A stretch of DNA of 24,391 nt from a virus: positions 1-24,391 of the IMG/VR virus record IMGVR_UViG_3300025874_000092; one strand, written 5' to 3'. This document shows, in pieces, positions 13,709-20,192 of this stretch (the first letter of the stretch is position 1; every line of letters begins with the position of its first letter). Under the pieces are notes generated by a model. It saw only the letters and a list, made by a program, of their open reading frames with translations, made no database searches and was not told where the DNA came from. Position numbers and translations under genes: made by a program.

Positions 13709-14367
13709 TGGTAGGAAAAGAAGAAACACCAGAGCTACTTGAATTTTGCTTTAATGTAATCAATAAGACTCTATTTGAAATGAGTCAGAAACGTGCTGAA
13801 AGTGATCGAAAGGTATTAGCTAATATGTTACTAGCAGATGTAATAAAAAGATACTACACGCTTACGAAAGATGAGATCATAAAAGGATTTAGTCAAGGAG
13901 TAAGAGATGGAGAAGAAATGAGTATAAACCCTAGAACATGGAACAGATGGCTAAGAAAAGCTAAAATGAATTCTAATGCATATAGGATAAAATTATCACA
14001 AGATAATAAAGTACTACTATTGGAAACAACTAAAACACCTAGTGAACTCTCAAACATACAGAGAGAGTTTGTAGAACTTTGTATTGTAGAACCATTTGAA
14101 CAGTTTGTCGAAGATAACTCTCTAAAGCTTACAGGTATTACAATTGTTTATAAATATCTAGAAAGCAAGGATTTGATTAAATTAGATAACGATAAGAAAC
14201 TTAAAATGCTTAAAGAAGCAGAGAGAACTATTAAAGCTCGTAGAAAGTTTCATGGTAACGAATATGAAACCTACGATGCAAAGACTATCTGTAGAGAAAA
14301 AGTACTAAAAGACTACTTTAGAAAATGGAAAAAAGAACAAGTAAATTTAAGAAAGATACTCCTTTAG
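13705..14367 (+). CDS. Replication-associated hypothetical protein, possible helicase-loader counterpart
   Basis: 220 residues, mostly helical and charged (MMVGKEETPELLEFCFNVIN...). It includes EEMSINPRTWNRWLRKAKMN (near 71-90) and a basic C-terminus (KDYFRKWKKEQVNLRKILL). No Walker motifs are visible, so it is not an ATPase of the DnaC type. It starts in an ATGA overlap with the initiator-like gene and overlaps the resolvase by 43 bases. Position equals that of lambda P, but this is inference. Confidence 0.5.
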   Translation: MMVGKEETPELLEFCFNVINKTLFEMSQKRAESDRKVLANMLLADVIKRYYTLTKDEIIKGFSQGVRDGEEMSINPRTWNRWLRKAKMNSNAYRIKLSQDNKVLLLETTKTPSELSNIQREFVELCIVEPFEQFVEDNSLKLTGITIVYKYLESKDLIKLDNDKKLKMLKEAERTIKARRKFHGNEYETYDAKTICREKVLKDYFRKWKKEQVNLRKILL

Positions 14368-14747
14368 ATTATGTATTTATTCCAGGTAATGTTCCTAGTA
14401 GTAAGAACAGTAGACGTTGGACAGGTAAATACTTTATTGGCTCAAAGCAAACAATGAGGTACTATAAGGAAACTAAAGGATATTGGCTACAAAATAAGAA
14501 AAACTTTTTAAAATTACTGAAAGGATCTGACTCACAAAACTCTAAGCCATATAAAATATCTTTTAAGTTCGTTAGAAAAAGTAAACACAAATTTGATTAC
14601 TTAAATCCAGCTCAAACAGTGCAAGATCAAATGGTAAAATACGGATGGATAGTAGATGATAACGCTCATGAAATGATCCCAGTATTCGAAGAGTTTGAGT
14701 ACGATAAAAATAATCCTGGAGTATACATTTCAGTGATAAACAAATAA
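14325..14747 (+). CDS. RusA-like Holliday junction resolvase
   Basis: 140 residues. The opening FIPGNVPSSKNSRRW (18-32) is the usual RusA/YqaN-type start ('p..P.sKNs'). The acidic residues expected for metal binding appear in FDYLNPAQTVQDQMVKYGWI (D91, N94, D101) and VDDN (D111, D112). These small homodimeric endonucleases cut four-way junctions during phage replication and before packaging. Upstream context (initiator, annealing-like and SSB-like genes) fits. Confidence 0.85.
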   Translation: MEKRTSKFKKDTPLDYVFIPGNVPSSKNSRRWTGKYFIGSKQTMRYYKETKGYWLQNKKNFLKLLKGSDSQNSKPYKISFKFVRKSKHKFDYLNPAQTVQDQMVKYGWIVDDNAHEMIPVFEEFEYDKNNPGVYISVINK

Positions 14748-14776
14748 CAACATTATCTATTTATAATAAAGAAACT

Positions 14777-14893
14777 ATGATGAACCTAAGGAAAGAAGAA
14801 GAATTTGAAGACTTTATCAAGGATCTAACAGATAAAGATCAACCAGAAGAATGTCAAATTGATGATCCAGATTGTGATAACTGTGGTTCGTAA
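14777..14893 (+). CDS. Small acidic protein with cysteines
   Basis: 38 residues, strongly acidic (MMNLRKEEEFEDFIKDLTDK...), ending with C26, C33 and C36 in an ECQIDDPDCDNCGS tail. The C-x2-C at the end could bind metal with a partner. It lies 29 bases after the resolvase and ends just before the next promoter. Unknown. Short frame, so moderate confidence. Confidence 0.45.
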   Translation: MMNLRKEEEFEDFIKDLTDKDQPEECQIDDPDCDNCGS

Positions 14894-14909
14894 AAACATA
14901 TTGACAACG

Positions 14910-14941
14910 TTGAAAAGTGTAACATCAATAGTTATATTTAC
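14910..14941 (+). promoter_or_regulatory. Promoter with TTG and TATATTTAC boxes
   Basis: TTG at 14910-14912, 20 bases of spacer, and TATATTTAC at 14933-14941 fit the flavobacterial consensus TTG-N17-23-TAnnTTTG. Unlike the other promoters it is followed, after about 50 bases, by an intrinsic terminator rather than by an A-rich leader and ATG. Confidence 0.6.
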
Positions 14942-14986
14942 CTTGTCTACCGACCCATCGGTTTTCTTGGTTTTTAGTTATTTTGT

Positions 14987-15022
14987 AAAGGGACTCTTGC
15001 AACGCGCTTGAGTCCTTTTTTT
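14987..15022 (+). terminator. Intrinsic terminator, possibly an attenuator or the end of a short RNA
   Basis: AAAGGGACTC (14987-14996) pairs with GAGTCCTTTT (from 15010), giving a perfect GGACTC/GAGTCC core around a 13-base loop, and the T run ends at 15022. It stands between the promoter at 14933 and the ATG at 15041. A smaller hairpin, ACCGA-CCCA-TCGGT (14949-14962) followed by TTT, comes just before. Confidence 0.85.
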
Positions 15023-15040
15023 GTTTTAAAAAAAATAGAT

Positions 15041-15205
15041 ATGAAAGGAGTAATAAACAGAACAATATTGGAAGGAATACAGAAAGAACAGTCTATGACT
15101 AAAATCAAAAAAGAACTTAAAGAAGTTCATAAGATTACTATTTCTCCAAGTGCATTCAAAATGAGATACAATGCAATTAAACAAAGATTTGACGCATTAC
15201 TATGA
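15041..15205 (+). CDS. Small HTH-like protein ahead of the sigma factor
   Basis: 54 residues from ATG 15041 (MKGVINRTILEGIQKEQSMT...), highly basic. KIKKELKEVHKITISPSAFK (about 21-40) looks like a helix-turn-helix with S-x-S-A-F-K-M-R in the second helix. It overlaps the sigma-like gene by 35 bases. It may regulate or assist it. Not a recognised family. Confidence 0.5.
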   Translation: MKGVINRTILEGIQKEQSMTKIKKELKEVHKITISPSAFKMRYNAIKQRFDALL

Positions 15206-15701
15206 AAAGATTTATGAGATTGCTTTAAAGATCACTAAGAATAACGTCAACGACGCTAAGGATCTAACGCAAGATGTTTGTCTTATAGTATTAGAGTATG
15301 ATCAACAGAAAATGTCTAAGATCATAGATAATGGTCACTTGATATTTTGGGTAGCAAGAGTAATGCTGAATCAGTATTCTCGATCTAACTCTACCTTCAA
15401 AACTAAGTATCACACTTACTTAAGATCAGAGAATGTAGAAATAAATAATTTCGAATACTTTGATGATATAAGTTGGCACCAAGAAAGAGAAAACAAATTA
15501 GAGTTTATTAATTCAAAACTGAAAGATCTTCATGAGTACGACAAGATCTTATTTCAGATTTATTTCTCTTCAGGTAAAAGCATAAGAAAACTATCTAAAG
15601 AATCTGGGATCTCAGTTACTTCGATATACACCACATTAAAGAACGTTAAAAACTATTTGAAAGATGAAGTTGAGAACGAGTACGAGGAACTTACAAGATA
15701 G
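15171..15701 (+). CDS. Phage-encoded sigma-70-like (ECF-type) transcription factor
   Basis: 176 residues. Region 2-like helix block at about 8-80: YEKIYEIALKITKNNVNDAK, then DLTQDVCLIVLEY (the 'D-A-x-D-x-x-Q-x-v' pattern of ECF sigma factors) and FWVARVMLNQY. Region 4-like HTH at about 118-165: LHEYDKILFQIYFSSGKSIR then KLSKESGISVTSIYTTLKNV. It would direct host RNA polymerase to phage promoters, most likely late ones, since it lies next to the packaging genes. The start at 15171 is the only ATG that preserves region 2. It overlaps both neighbouring genes. Confidence 0.78.
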   Translation: MQLNKDLTHYYEKIYEIALKITKNNVNDAKDLTQDVCLIVLEYDQQKMSKIIDNGHLIFWVARVMLNQYSRSNSTFKTKYHTYLRSENVEINNFEYFDDISWHQERENKLEFINSKLKDLHEYDKILFQIYFSSGKSIRKLSKESGISVTSIYTTLKNVKNYLKDEVENEYEELTR

Positions 15702-16038
15702 ATTAGAAACTTGTAAGAAATGTAAACACTTTAGAAAGTCAGTAAGTCAATGTAAGAAGTGTGGTTGCTTTATGAAGATCAAAGCAGCAATAGCTTTTAC
15801 AAGATGTCCTATAGGAAAGTGGGAAAGAGAGCATGAAATTACAAATGATCAACTAGCTATATTAAGAAGAATACTTAATGAACTAAAAGGAACAAGAGTA
15901 GACAAGGAGCAAAACGTAGGTCTAACCAATCTATATAATGAAATTTTTGGAATGAAAAAGTCAGTAAGTAGTTGTGGTAGTTGCGTTAAGCAGTTGGTAG
16001 ATGATTTAAAAAAGGTATTAGAAGGATATGAAAAATGA
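15664..16038 (+). CDS. Zinc-ribbon phage protein preceding terminase
   Basis: 124 residues. Cysteines C17, C20, C30, C33, C35 and C48 lie in the series CKKCKHFRKSVSQCKKCGCF and then A-F-T-R-C-P-I-G-K-W, a pattern found in a small zinc-binding phage family encoded beside the sigma and terminase genes in Bacteroidota phages. The C-terminal SSCGSCVKQ (C104, C107) is a second short metal site. Function unknown. A role in transcription with the sigma factor, which it overlaps by 38 bases, is plausible. Confidence 0.6.
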   Translation: MKLRTSTRNLQDRLETCKKCKHFRKSVSQCKKCGCFMKIKAAIAFTRCPIGKWEREHEITNDQLAILRRILNELKGTRVDKEQNVGLTNLYNEIFGMKKSVSSCGSCVKQLVDDLKKVLEGYEK

Positions 16039-16402
16039 ACAAAATAGAACAACGCGCGCGAAGGAGCAAGTCATTGAAGCACTTAAGAAGTCACTAGGAG
16101 TAGTTACGCACGCTCTAGGACGTTGTAATCTTAGTCGAACTAATTACTATAAGTGGTTAAAAGAAGATGAAGAGTTTGCACGTGAGGTCAATGAAATACA
16201 GAATGAAGCTTTAGACTTTGCAGAGACAGCTTTGTTTGATCAAATACGAGATGGTAATACACAAGCAACAATGTTCTATTTAAAGACTAAAGGCAAAACT
16301 AGAGGTTACACAGAACGTAGTGAGCTAGATATATCATCACAAGGAGAAAAGATAAACAAAATAGAAGTAGAAATTGTCGACACTAAAGGTACAAACGAGT
16401 AA
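16028..16402 (+). CDS. terS: Terminase small subunit
   Basis: 124 residues. An N-terminal HTH (KEQVIEALKKSLGVVTHALG, then CNLSRTNYYKWLKEDEEFA) recognises the packaging site. The oligomerisation part EALDFAETALFDQIRDGNTQ then ATMFYLKTKGKTRGYTERSE is typical of the phBC6A51-type small terminases. It overlaps the zinc-ribbon gene by 11 bases and the large subunit by 29 bases. Together with TerL it forms the DNA packaging motor that docks on the portal encoded at 2337. Confidence 0.85.
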   Translation: MKNEQNRTTRAKEQVIEALKKSLGVVTHALGRCNLSRTNYYKWLKEDEEFAREVNEIQNEALDFAETALFDQIRDGNTQATMFYLKTKGKTRGYTERSELDISSQGEKINKIEVEIVDTKGTNE

Positions 16403-17540
16403 CGTATTTCATAGAAACTATGGAGCACCAACCAAGATTGTGGTAAACCAAGGTGGTACACGATCAGGTAAGACCTACTCGATAGTTCAGTTACTTATTG
16501 TGAAATCTTTTGAAGAAACAAACTGTACGTTCTCTATTGTCAGAAAGTCGTTACCAAGTTTAAAGCTATCGGTAATGCGTGACTTCTTTGAAGTACTAAA
16601 CAAACTAGAATTATATGACGAAACTTGTCACAATAAATCTGAGAACACTTATAAGCTAAACAATAATCTATTTGAGTTTATTTCTTTGGATCAACCACAG
16701 AAGAAGAGAGGTGCTAAGAGACAATACCTATTCTGTAATGAAGCCAATGAACTTACATGGGAAGACTTCTTTCAGTTGTTAGTTAGAACTGAGAAAAAGA
16801 TCTTCATAGATTATAACCCTTCTGACACACACCACTGGATATATGATAAAGTACTAACTAGAGATGATTGCACATTCATACAGTCAACCTATTTAGATAA
16901 CCCTTTCTTGCCAGATGAGTTAGTAAAAGAGATTGAAAGACTTCGAGAAACAGATGAAGACTATTGGAAGATCTACGGATTAGGAGAACGTGGTTTTTCA
17001 AAAGCTACAGTATTCCCTAAAGTCACGATAATAGGTAAGGTACCAGAGCACGCTAAGTTAATCAGTACAGGATTAGACTTTGGGTATACTAATGATCCCA
17101 CAGCTATGGTTGAAGTATACGAATACGAGGATAAATTAATCTTTAACGAATTACTATATGAACGAAGACTCACTAACTCTGACATTGCTAACCGAATGGA
17201 TGTTTTCGGGATTGATCAGCGAAGAGCTGTATTTGCAGACAGTGCAGAGCCTAAATCCATTGAAGAATTATATCGCTTAGGTTATAACGTGAAAGCTTGT
17301 GTGAAAGGTAGAGACTCTATAAATATAGGAATTGATCTACTTAAACGATTTAAACTAGAAGTCACATCATCAAGTAGTAACATTATATCTGAGTTCAATA
17401 ACTATAAGTGGCAAGAAGACAAGAATGGCTATTTACTTAATAAGCCTATAGATAATTATAATCATGCTATAGATGCAATAAGGTACGCTGTCACTATGGT
17501 CAAGTCCAAACCTAATGTAGGTAAGTACAGTTTGAGATAA
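16374..17540 (+). CDS. terL: Terminase large subunit (Terminase_3 / PBSX type)
   Basis: 388 residues. Walker A is GGTRSGKT (27-34), Walker B-like YLFCNEAN (118-125), then the motif FIDYNPSDTHHW (144-155). The C-terminal RNase H-fold nuclease carries D235 (LDFGYTND), D289 (ADSAEPKS) and D367 (HAIDAIRYA). It cuts concatemers and pumps DNA into the head. The frame is closed by a TAG six bases upstream of the TTG at 16374, and the first in-frame ATG lies after Walker A, so a TTG start (or recoding from terS) is required. Confidence 0.93.
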   Translation: MSTLKVQTSNVFHRNYGAPTKIVVNQGGTRSGKTYSIVQLLIVKSFEETNCTFSIVRKSLPSLKLSVMRDFFEVLNKLELYDETCHNKSENTYKLNNNLFEFISLDQPQKKRGAKRQYLFCNEANELTWEDFFQLLVRTEKKIFIDYNPSDTHHWIYDKVLTRDDCTFIQSTYLDNPFLPDELVKEIERLRETDEDYWKIYGLGERGFSKATVFPKVTIIGKVPEHAKLISTGLDFGYTNDPTAMVEVYEYEDKLIFNELLYERRLTNSDIANRMDVFGIDQRRAVFADSAEPKSIEELYRLGYNVKACVKGRDSINIGIDLLKRFKLEVTSSSSNIISEFNNYKWQEDKNGYLLNKPIDNYNHAIDAIRYAVTMVKSKPNVGKYSLR

Positions 17541-17567
17541 AGAAAAAATATTTCAAAAAAAATGCAC

Positions 17568-17604
17568 AAAAGTTTTTCAGTTAATCGAGATTGTGTATAT
17601 TTAC
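17568..17604 (+). promoter_or_regulatory. Promoter with AAAAGTTTTT and TATATTTAC boxes
   Basis: AAAAGTTTTT at 17568-17577, followed by C-AGTTAAT, and TATATTTAC at 17596-17604, 28 bases apart start to start. The leader AAATAACTAAAAAC (17612-17625) precedes the ATG at 17635. This is the clearest member of the set. Confidence 0.72.
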
Positions 17605-17634
17605 ATATCTTAAATAACTAAAAACAACTACATT

Positions 17635-18183
17635 ATGACTACATTCAAACTTACACCGACACAAAAAAGAGAGTTACTAGCAGGTATTATAACTCACAAG
17701 ATAAAACACAACCAAGATATTATTCCTTACGTTGGTAGAAACTTAGGAGACTTTAACTACCTAGATTTATTAGAAGAATTCTACATTGAACCATTTGTAT
17801 CAAGAGAAATTGCAGATCTTTATTTAGCTTCTAAGTATAAAAAACAAGAAGTAGTTTCTCAACACGGAAGAAAGTACAAATATTTAACAGATATGGAAGG
17901 TCAAGTATTTGACTTTTTACTTAAGGATTTAGAACCATGGATCGGAGGAGAAAGTTACTCAATAACAAGTACTGAAGATATTATCAAAGCAACTGGAATT
18001 AAAGGAGATAAATTAAGAGGAGTTTTATCTTCATTAACTCAAAAGAATGTTCTAGAGTCTTGGGAAGCAGATGTTACAGAAAAAACTCACTACACTGAAG
18101 CAGAAACAGTTTGGGAAACTCATTGGGCATTCGTTAATCAACAAAACTTTTCAACTGAAGATCTAATCAAAAAAGTATCTTAA
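17635..18183 (+). CDS. Putative winged-helix regulator or hypothetical protein
   Basis: 182 residues. The C-terminal part SYSITSTEDIIKATGIKGDK then LRGVLSSLTQKNVLESW (about 106-142) reads as a winged helix: helix, turn, recognition helix, wing. The N-terminal half is helical and aromatic (LGDFNYLDLLEEFYIEPFVS). It has its own promoter and terminator and so is expressed apart from its neighbours, as expected for a regulator made at its own time. No family recognised. Confidence 0.55.
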   Translation: MTTFKLTPTQKRELLAGIITHKIKHNQDIIPYVGRNLGDFNYLDLLEEFYIEPFVSREIADLYLASKYKKQEVVSQHGRKYKYLTDMEGQVFDFLLKDLEPWIGGESYSITSTEDIIKATGIKGDKLRGVLSSLTQKNVLESWEADVTEKTHYTEAETVWETHWAFVNQQNFSTEDLIKKVS

Positions 18184-18186
18184 TAT

Positions 18187-18214
18187 GGAGGAGCTAAATG
18201 CTCCTTCTTTTTTT
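18187..18214 (+). terminator. Intrinsic terminator after the winged-helix-like gene
   Basis: GGAGGAGC (18187-18194) pairs with GCTCCTTC (18200-18207) around a TAAAT loop, followed by T to 18214. It begins three bases after the stop codon. Confidence 0.85.
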
Positions 18215-18232
18215 AACTATAAACTAAATACC

Positions 18233-18325
18233 ATGACAAACGTATACGCAATGATCCTAGTAGTTGTCGCAGTAGCAGCAGTTAATATCTACTATTCAAA
18301 ATATTTCTATGATCACGAGGAGTAA
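18233..18325 (+). CDS. Small single-pass membrane peptide
   Basis: 30 residues. Residues 6-18 are purely hydrophobic (AMILVVVAVAAVN), followed by an aromatic belt (IYYSKYFYD) and an acidic end. The A-rich leader AAACTAAATACC precedes the ATG. Its place between a terminator and the tRNA gives no clue to function. Short frame, so moderate confidence. Confidence 0.45.
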   Translation: MTNVYAMILVVVAVAAVNIYYSKYFYDHEE

Positions 18326-18334
18326 AGAAAGACA

Positions 18335-18445
18335 TGAAAGGTGGTGAAATTGGCAGACACGCCCAACTGTCTCTTGGGTGAAGACAAGAAATAAAGCATT
18401 AAGTTGCCTAATCCCTTCGTAGAGGTTCGAGTCCTCTCCTTTCAG
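18335..18445 (+). tRNA. Abnormal class II tRNA gene (Leu-like body, apparent GUC anticodon)
   Basis: Acceptor TGAAAGG (18335-18341) pairs fully with CCTTTCA (18438-18444), discriminator G at 18445, no encoded CCA. The D arm GTG-AAATTGGCAGA-CAC (18344-18360) is the tRNA-Leu type. CCCAA/TTGGG (18362-18366, 18374-18378) forms a perfect anticodon stem with loop CTGTCTC, hence anticodon GUC (Asp) and a pyrimidine at position 37. The T arm AGAGG-TTCGAGT-CCTCT is canonical. The variable region (18379-18420) is 42 bases, far above the usual class II size, with only TGAAG/CTTCG pairing at its ends. It is probably a degenerate or unusually processed tRNA-Leu, or a tRNA-like element. Confidence 0.7.
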
Positions 18446-18464
18446 CTATTGTTACAATAATGTA

Positions 18465-18484
18465 TATTCTCTATTTATAAATAT
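18465..18484 (+). promoter_or_regulatory. Candidate late promoter motif, copy 2
   Basis: TATTCTCTATTTATAAATAT differs at one position from 776-795. It lies directly before the first tail gene, and its last two bases are the AT of the ATG at 18483. Transcripts starting downstream would be leaderless, so either the start is further upstream or the motif acts in another way. The shared motif before the two structural operons is the main support. Confidence 0.42.
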
Positions 18485-19085
18485 GAAGCTTACAGTACCT
18501 ACAGATTTAAGTGAAATTACCTTAGGACAACTGCAAACCTTAAACGATATTGAGGAAGCAGAGTTAGATGCTATTGATAGACAAAAAGAAACTATCATAG
18601 CTTTGACAAAGGTTGACAGAGGGACACTTGATAGATTTAGGCTTAGTGACCTAAAGAATGTTTATGATAAGCTCTTATACCTAACTAAAAAGGATGAGAA
18701 GCTTGTGAAGTTTGTAGACATAAATAACACTAAGTATGGTTTTCATCCTAATCTATCGAATATCACTACTGGAGAGTTTGCTGACCTAGATACTTTGTGT
18801 CAAGATCTAAATAAAAACCTAGACAAAGTAATGGCTATTCTATATAGAGAAGTAACTATAGAAAAGTCAAATAAATATCAAGTAAAACCTTACGATGGTG
18901 ATTTAGATATTAGAGCAAAGTTGTTTAAAGAGAAGATGCCTGCTAATGTTGTTAATGGAGCTATTGTTTTTTTTTGGAATTTAGGAAGAGACTACTTGAA
19001 CAATTCTCTAATCTCTTCCAAGGAGGATCAGGAGACGTTAAAGAGCAACAGTTCTCAGAAAAGTGGGGATGGTACCAAATACTGA
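18483..19085 (+). CDS. Tail assembly chaperone, G-like zero-frame product
   Basis: 200 residues (MKLTVPTDLSEITLGQLQTL...). The opening 'v-P-x-x-L-s-E-I-T-L-G-q' and the helical body match the tail assembly chaperones of Bacteroidota siphophages. At codons 162-164 (GTT TTT TTT) ribosomes can slip back one base, which yields a 238-residue fusion to the frame at 18974-19198 (residues 1-164 plus 74). The zero-frame product continues for 36 residues of low-complexity polar sequence. The pair G and G-T guides tail tube polymerisation around the tape measure in lambda-like phages. It is the first gene after the late motif at 18465. Confidence 0.75.
   Translation: MKLTVPTDLSEITLGQLQTLNDIEEAELDAIDRQKETIIALTKVDRGTLDRFRLSDLKNVYDKLLYLTKKDEKLVKFVDINNTKYGFHPNLSNITTGEFADLDTLCQDLNKNLDKVMAILYREVTIEKSNKYQVKPYDGDLDIRAKLFKEKMPANVVNGAIVFFWNLGRDYLNNSLISSKEDQETLKSNSSQKSGDGTKY
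18968..19019 (+). other. Programmed -1 ribosomal frameshift signal
   Basis: T TTT TTT at 18968-18974 lies in the correct phase for tandem slippage (zero-frame codons 18969-18971 and 18972-18974), inside a run of nine T. After a nine-base spacer, GGAAGAGA (18984-18991) pairs perfectly with TCTCTTCC (19012-19019) around a 20-base loop. The -1 frame is open from here to 19198. All three parts of a classic signal are therefore present. Confidence 0.88.
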
Positions 19086-19198
19086 TGGCACTATCTAATA
19101 GTGATATATTAAAAGTTGATGAAGTTACTAAAACAGGTATTTACAAATCGTTTACCTATTTAAGTTACATTAAAGATAAAGAAAAACTGAATAAATGA
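18974..19198 (+). CDS. Tail assembly chaperone, T-like extension read by -1 frameshift
   Basis: 74 residues starting at TTG 18974, with no ATG in a sensible place, so it is read only as the C-terminal part of the G-T fusion. FSEKWGWYQILMALSNSDIL then KVDEVTKTGIYKSFTYLSYI resembles the T domain of Bacteroidota phage chaperones ('K-W-G-W-Y ... d-i-x-K-i-d-E'). The domain binds tail tube monomers in lambda. The stop overlaps the next ATG (19195). Confidence 0.75.
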   Translation: MEFRKRLLEQFSNLFQGGSGDVKEQQFSEKWGWYQILMALSNSDILKVDEVTKTGIYKSFTYLSYIKDKEKLNK

Positions 19199-19656
19199 AG
19201 ACGTTTAAAGCAATAGTTGATCAATTTCAAGTTATATGTGAAGCACATGAGCAAATCGTGTCGTTTACAAACGGAGATATATTCGATGTAGATCTTTCTA
19301 ATGAGATGGATTTTGCTAAAGCTCATTTAGTAGAGCAATCAGCTACGATAAACAATCGTGACTTTGTATTCACTTTTGATCTATTAGTGATGGATCTAGT
19401 TAGTGCTGATGGATCGAATGAAACAGACGTGCTTAGTAACACGTTTTTAATATTATCAGATATTTATAGAGAGTTTAAGAATGGACTTGGTAGACTTAGT
19501 GCAGATCAAGTAATAGTATCAGATCAATTTGTCGTAAGTGATAGTATAAGTTGTGATCCATTTACAGATAGATTCGAGAACCTATTAGCTGGCTGGAAAG
19601 GATCAATTAGCATTAGAGTTCCAAGTCACAATAACGCATGTAATAGTCCTATATGA
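19195..19656 (+). CDS. Tail terminator / tail completion-like protein
   Basis: 153 residues. An alpha/beta start (FKAIVDQFQVICEAHEQIVS), then VFTFDLLVMDLVSADGSNET, then PFTDRFENLLAGWKGSISIR (127-146) and an end with HNNACNSP. The D-R-F-E-N-L-x-x-G-W pattern and the C-N-x-P ending are what I recall for a Bacteroidota phage family lying between the tail chaperones and gp10-like proteins, called tail terminator or minor tail protein. Both ends are coupled to neighbours by four-base overlaps. Confidence 0.6.
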   Translation: MKTFKAIVDQFQVICEAHEQIVSFTNGDIFDVDLSNEMDFAKAHLVEQSATINNRDFVFTFDLLVMDLVSADGSNETDVLSNTFLILSDIYREFKNGLGRLSADQVIVSDQFVVSDSISCDPFTDRFENLLAGWKGSISIRVPSHNNACNSPI

Positions 19657-20192
19657 GTTTAGAGTTAGAAGCAACAGAGAAAGCGTTAAACAAGTTTGGT
19701 AAAGACGTGATCATAAAAGCAGCTACGTACTTGCAAACTAGAAGACGTGGTTATGATACAGGTAGATTATTTAAGTCTTTAGACTATGATCTAGCAGTTG
19801 CAGCTAATTCTATAAGCTTAAAAATAAGGATGGAAGAATATGGATTAGCTATCAATGAAGGTAGAAGTCCTAGTAAAGGAAAAGGTGGTGGAGGTCCTTT
19901 GTACCCTAAGATCTTGGAATGGGTTAAACGAAAGAACCTAAGACCAAGAAATAGTAAAGGACAATTTACTGCTTGGAGAAATAAAGAACAACAGCAAAGA
20001 GGAATAGCTTATGTGATCACTAGAAAAATCCATAGATTTGGTTACAAAGGAACAAAGTTCTTTGATGACGCTTTTGCTCAAAGCTATAAGAAATTACCTA
20101 AGCAATTAGAAAAAGCATTTGCTTTAGATTTAGAAAACTTTTTGAATTTTACAATAGACGAAATAAATGGCAACAACAGTAACACAGAGTAA
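19653..20192 (+). CDS. HK97 gp10-like head-tail / tail protein
   Basis: 179 residues, basic. LGLAINEGRSP-type segment (EYGLAINEGRSPSKGKGGGG, about 62-81), LEWVKRKNLRPRN, a strand-helix IAYVITRKIHRFGYKGTKFF (about 118-137) and the helix following it give the layout of HK97 gp10-like proteins: 'G-x-x-P..., W-v-k-x-k, I-a-x-x-I-x-x-x-G-x-x-x-x-x-F-F'. These join the head connector to the tail. Start overlaps the previous stop. Confidence 0.7.
   Translation: MSLELEATEKALNKFGKDVIIKAATYLQTRRRGYDTGRLFKSLDYDLAVAANSISLKIRMEEYGLAINEGRSPSKGKGGGGPLYPKILEWVKRKNLRPRNSKGQFTAWRNKEQQQRGIAYVITRKIHRFGYKGTKFFDDAFAQSYKKLPKQLEKAFALDLENFLNFTIDEINGNNSNTE

Noticed and set aside
18379-18420. Group I intron in a tRNA-Leu gene
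   Set aside because: The extra sequence is about 30 bases, too short for any self-splicing intron, and lies in the variable arm in the best fold.
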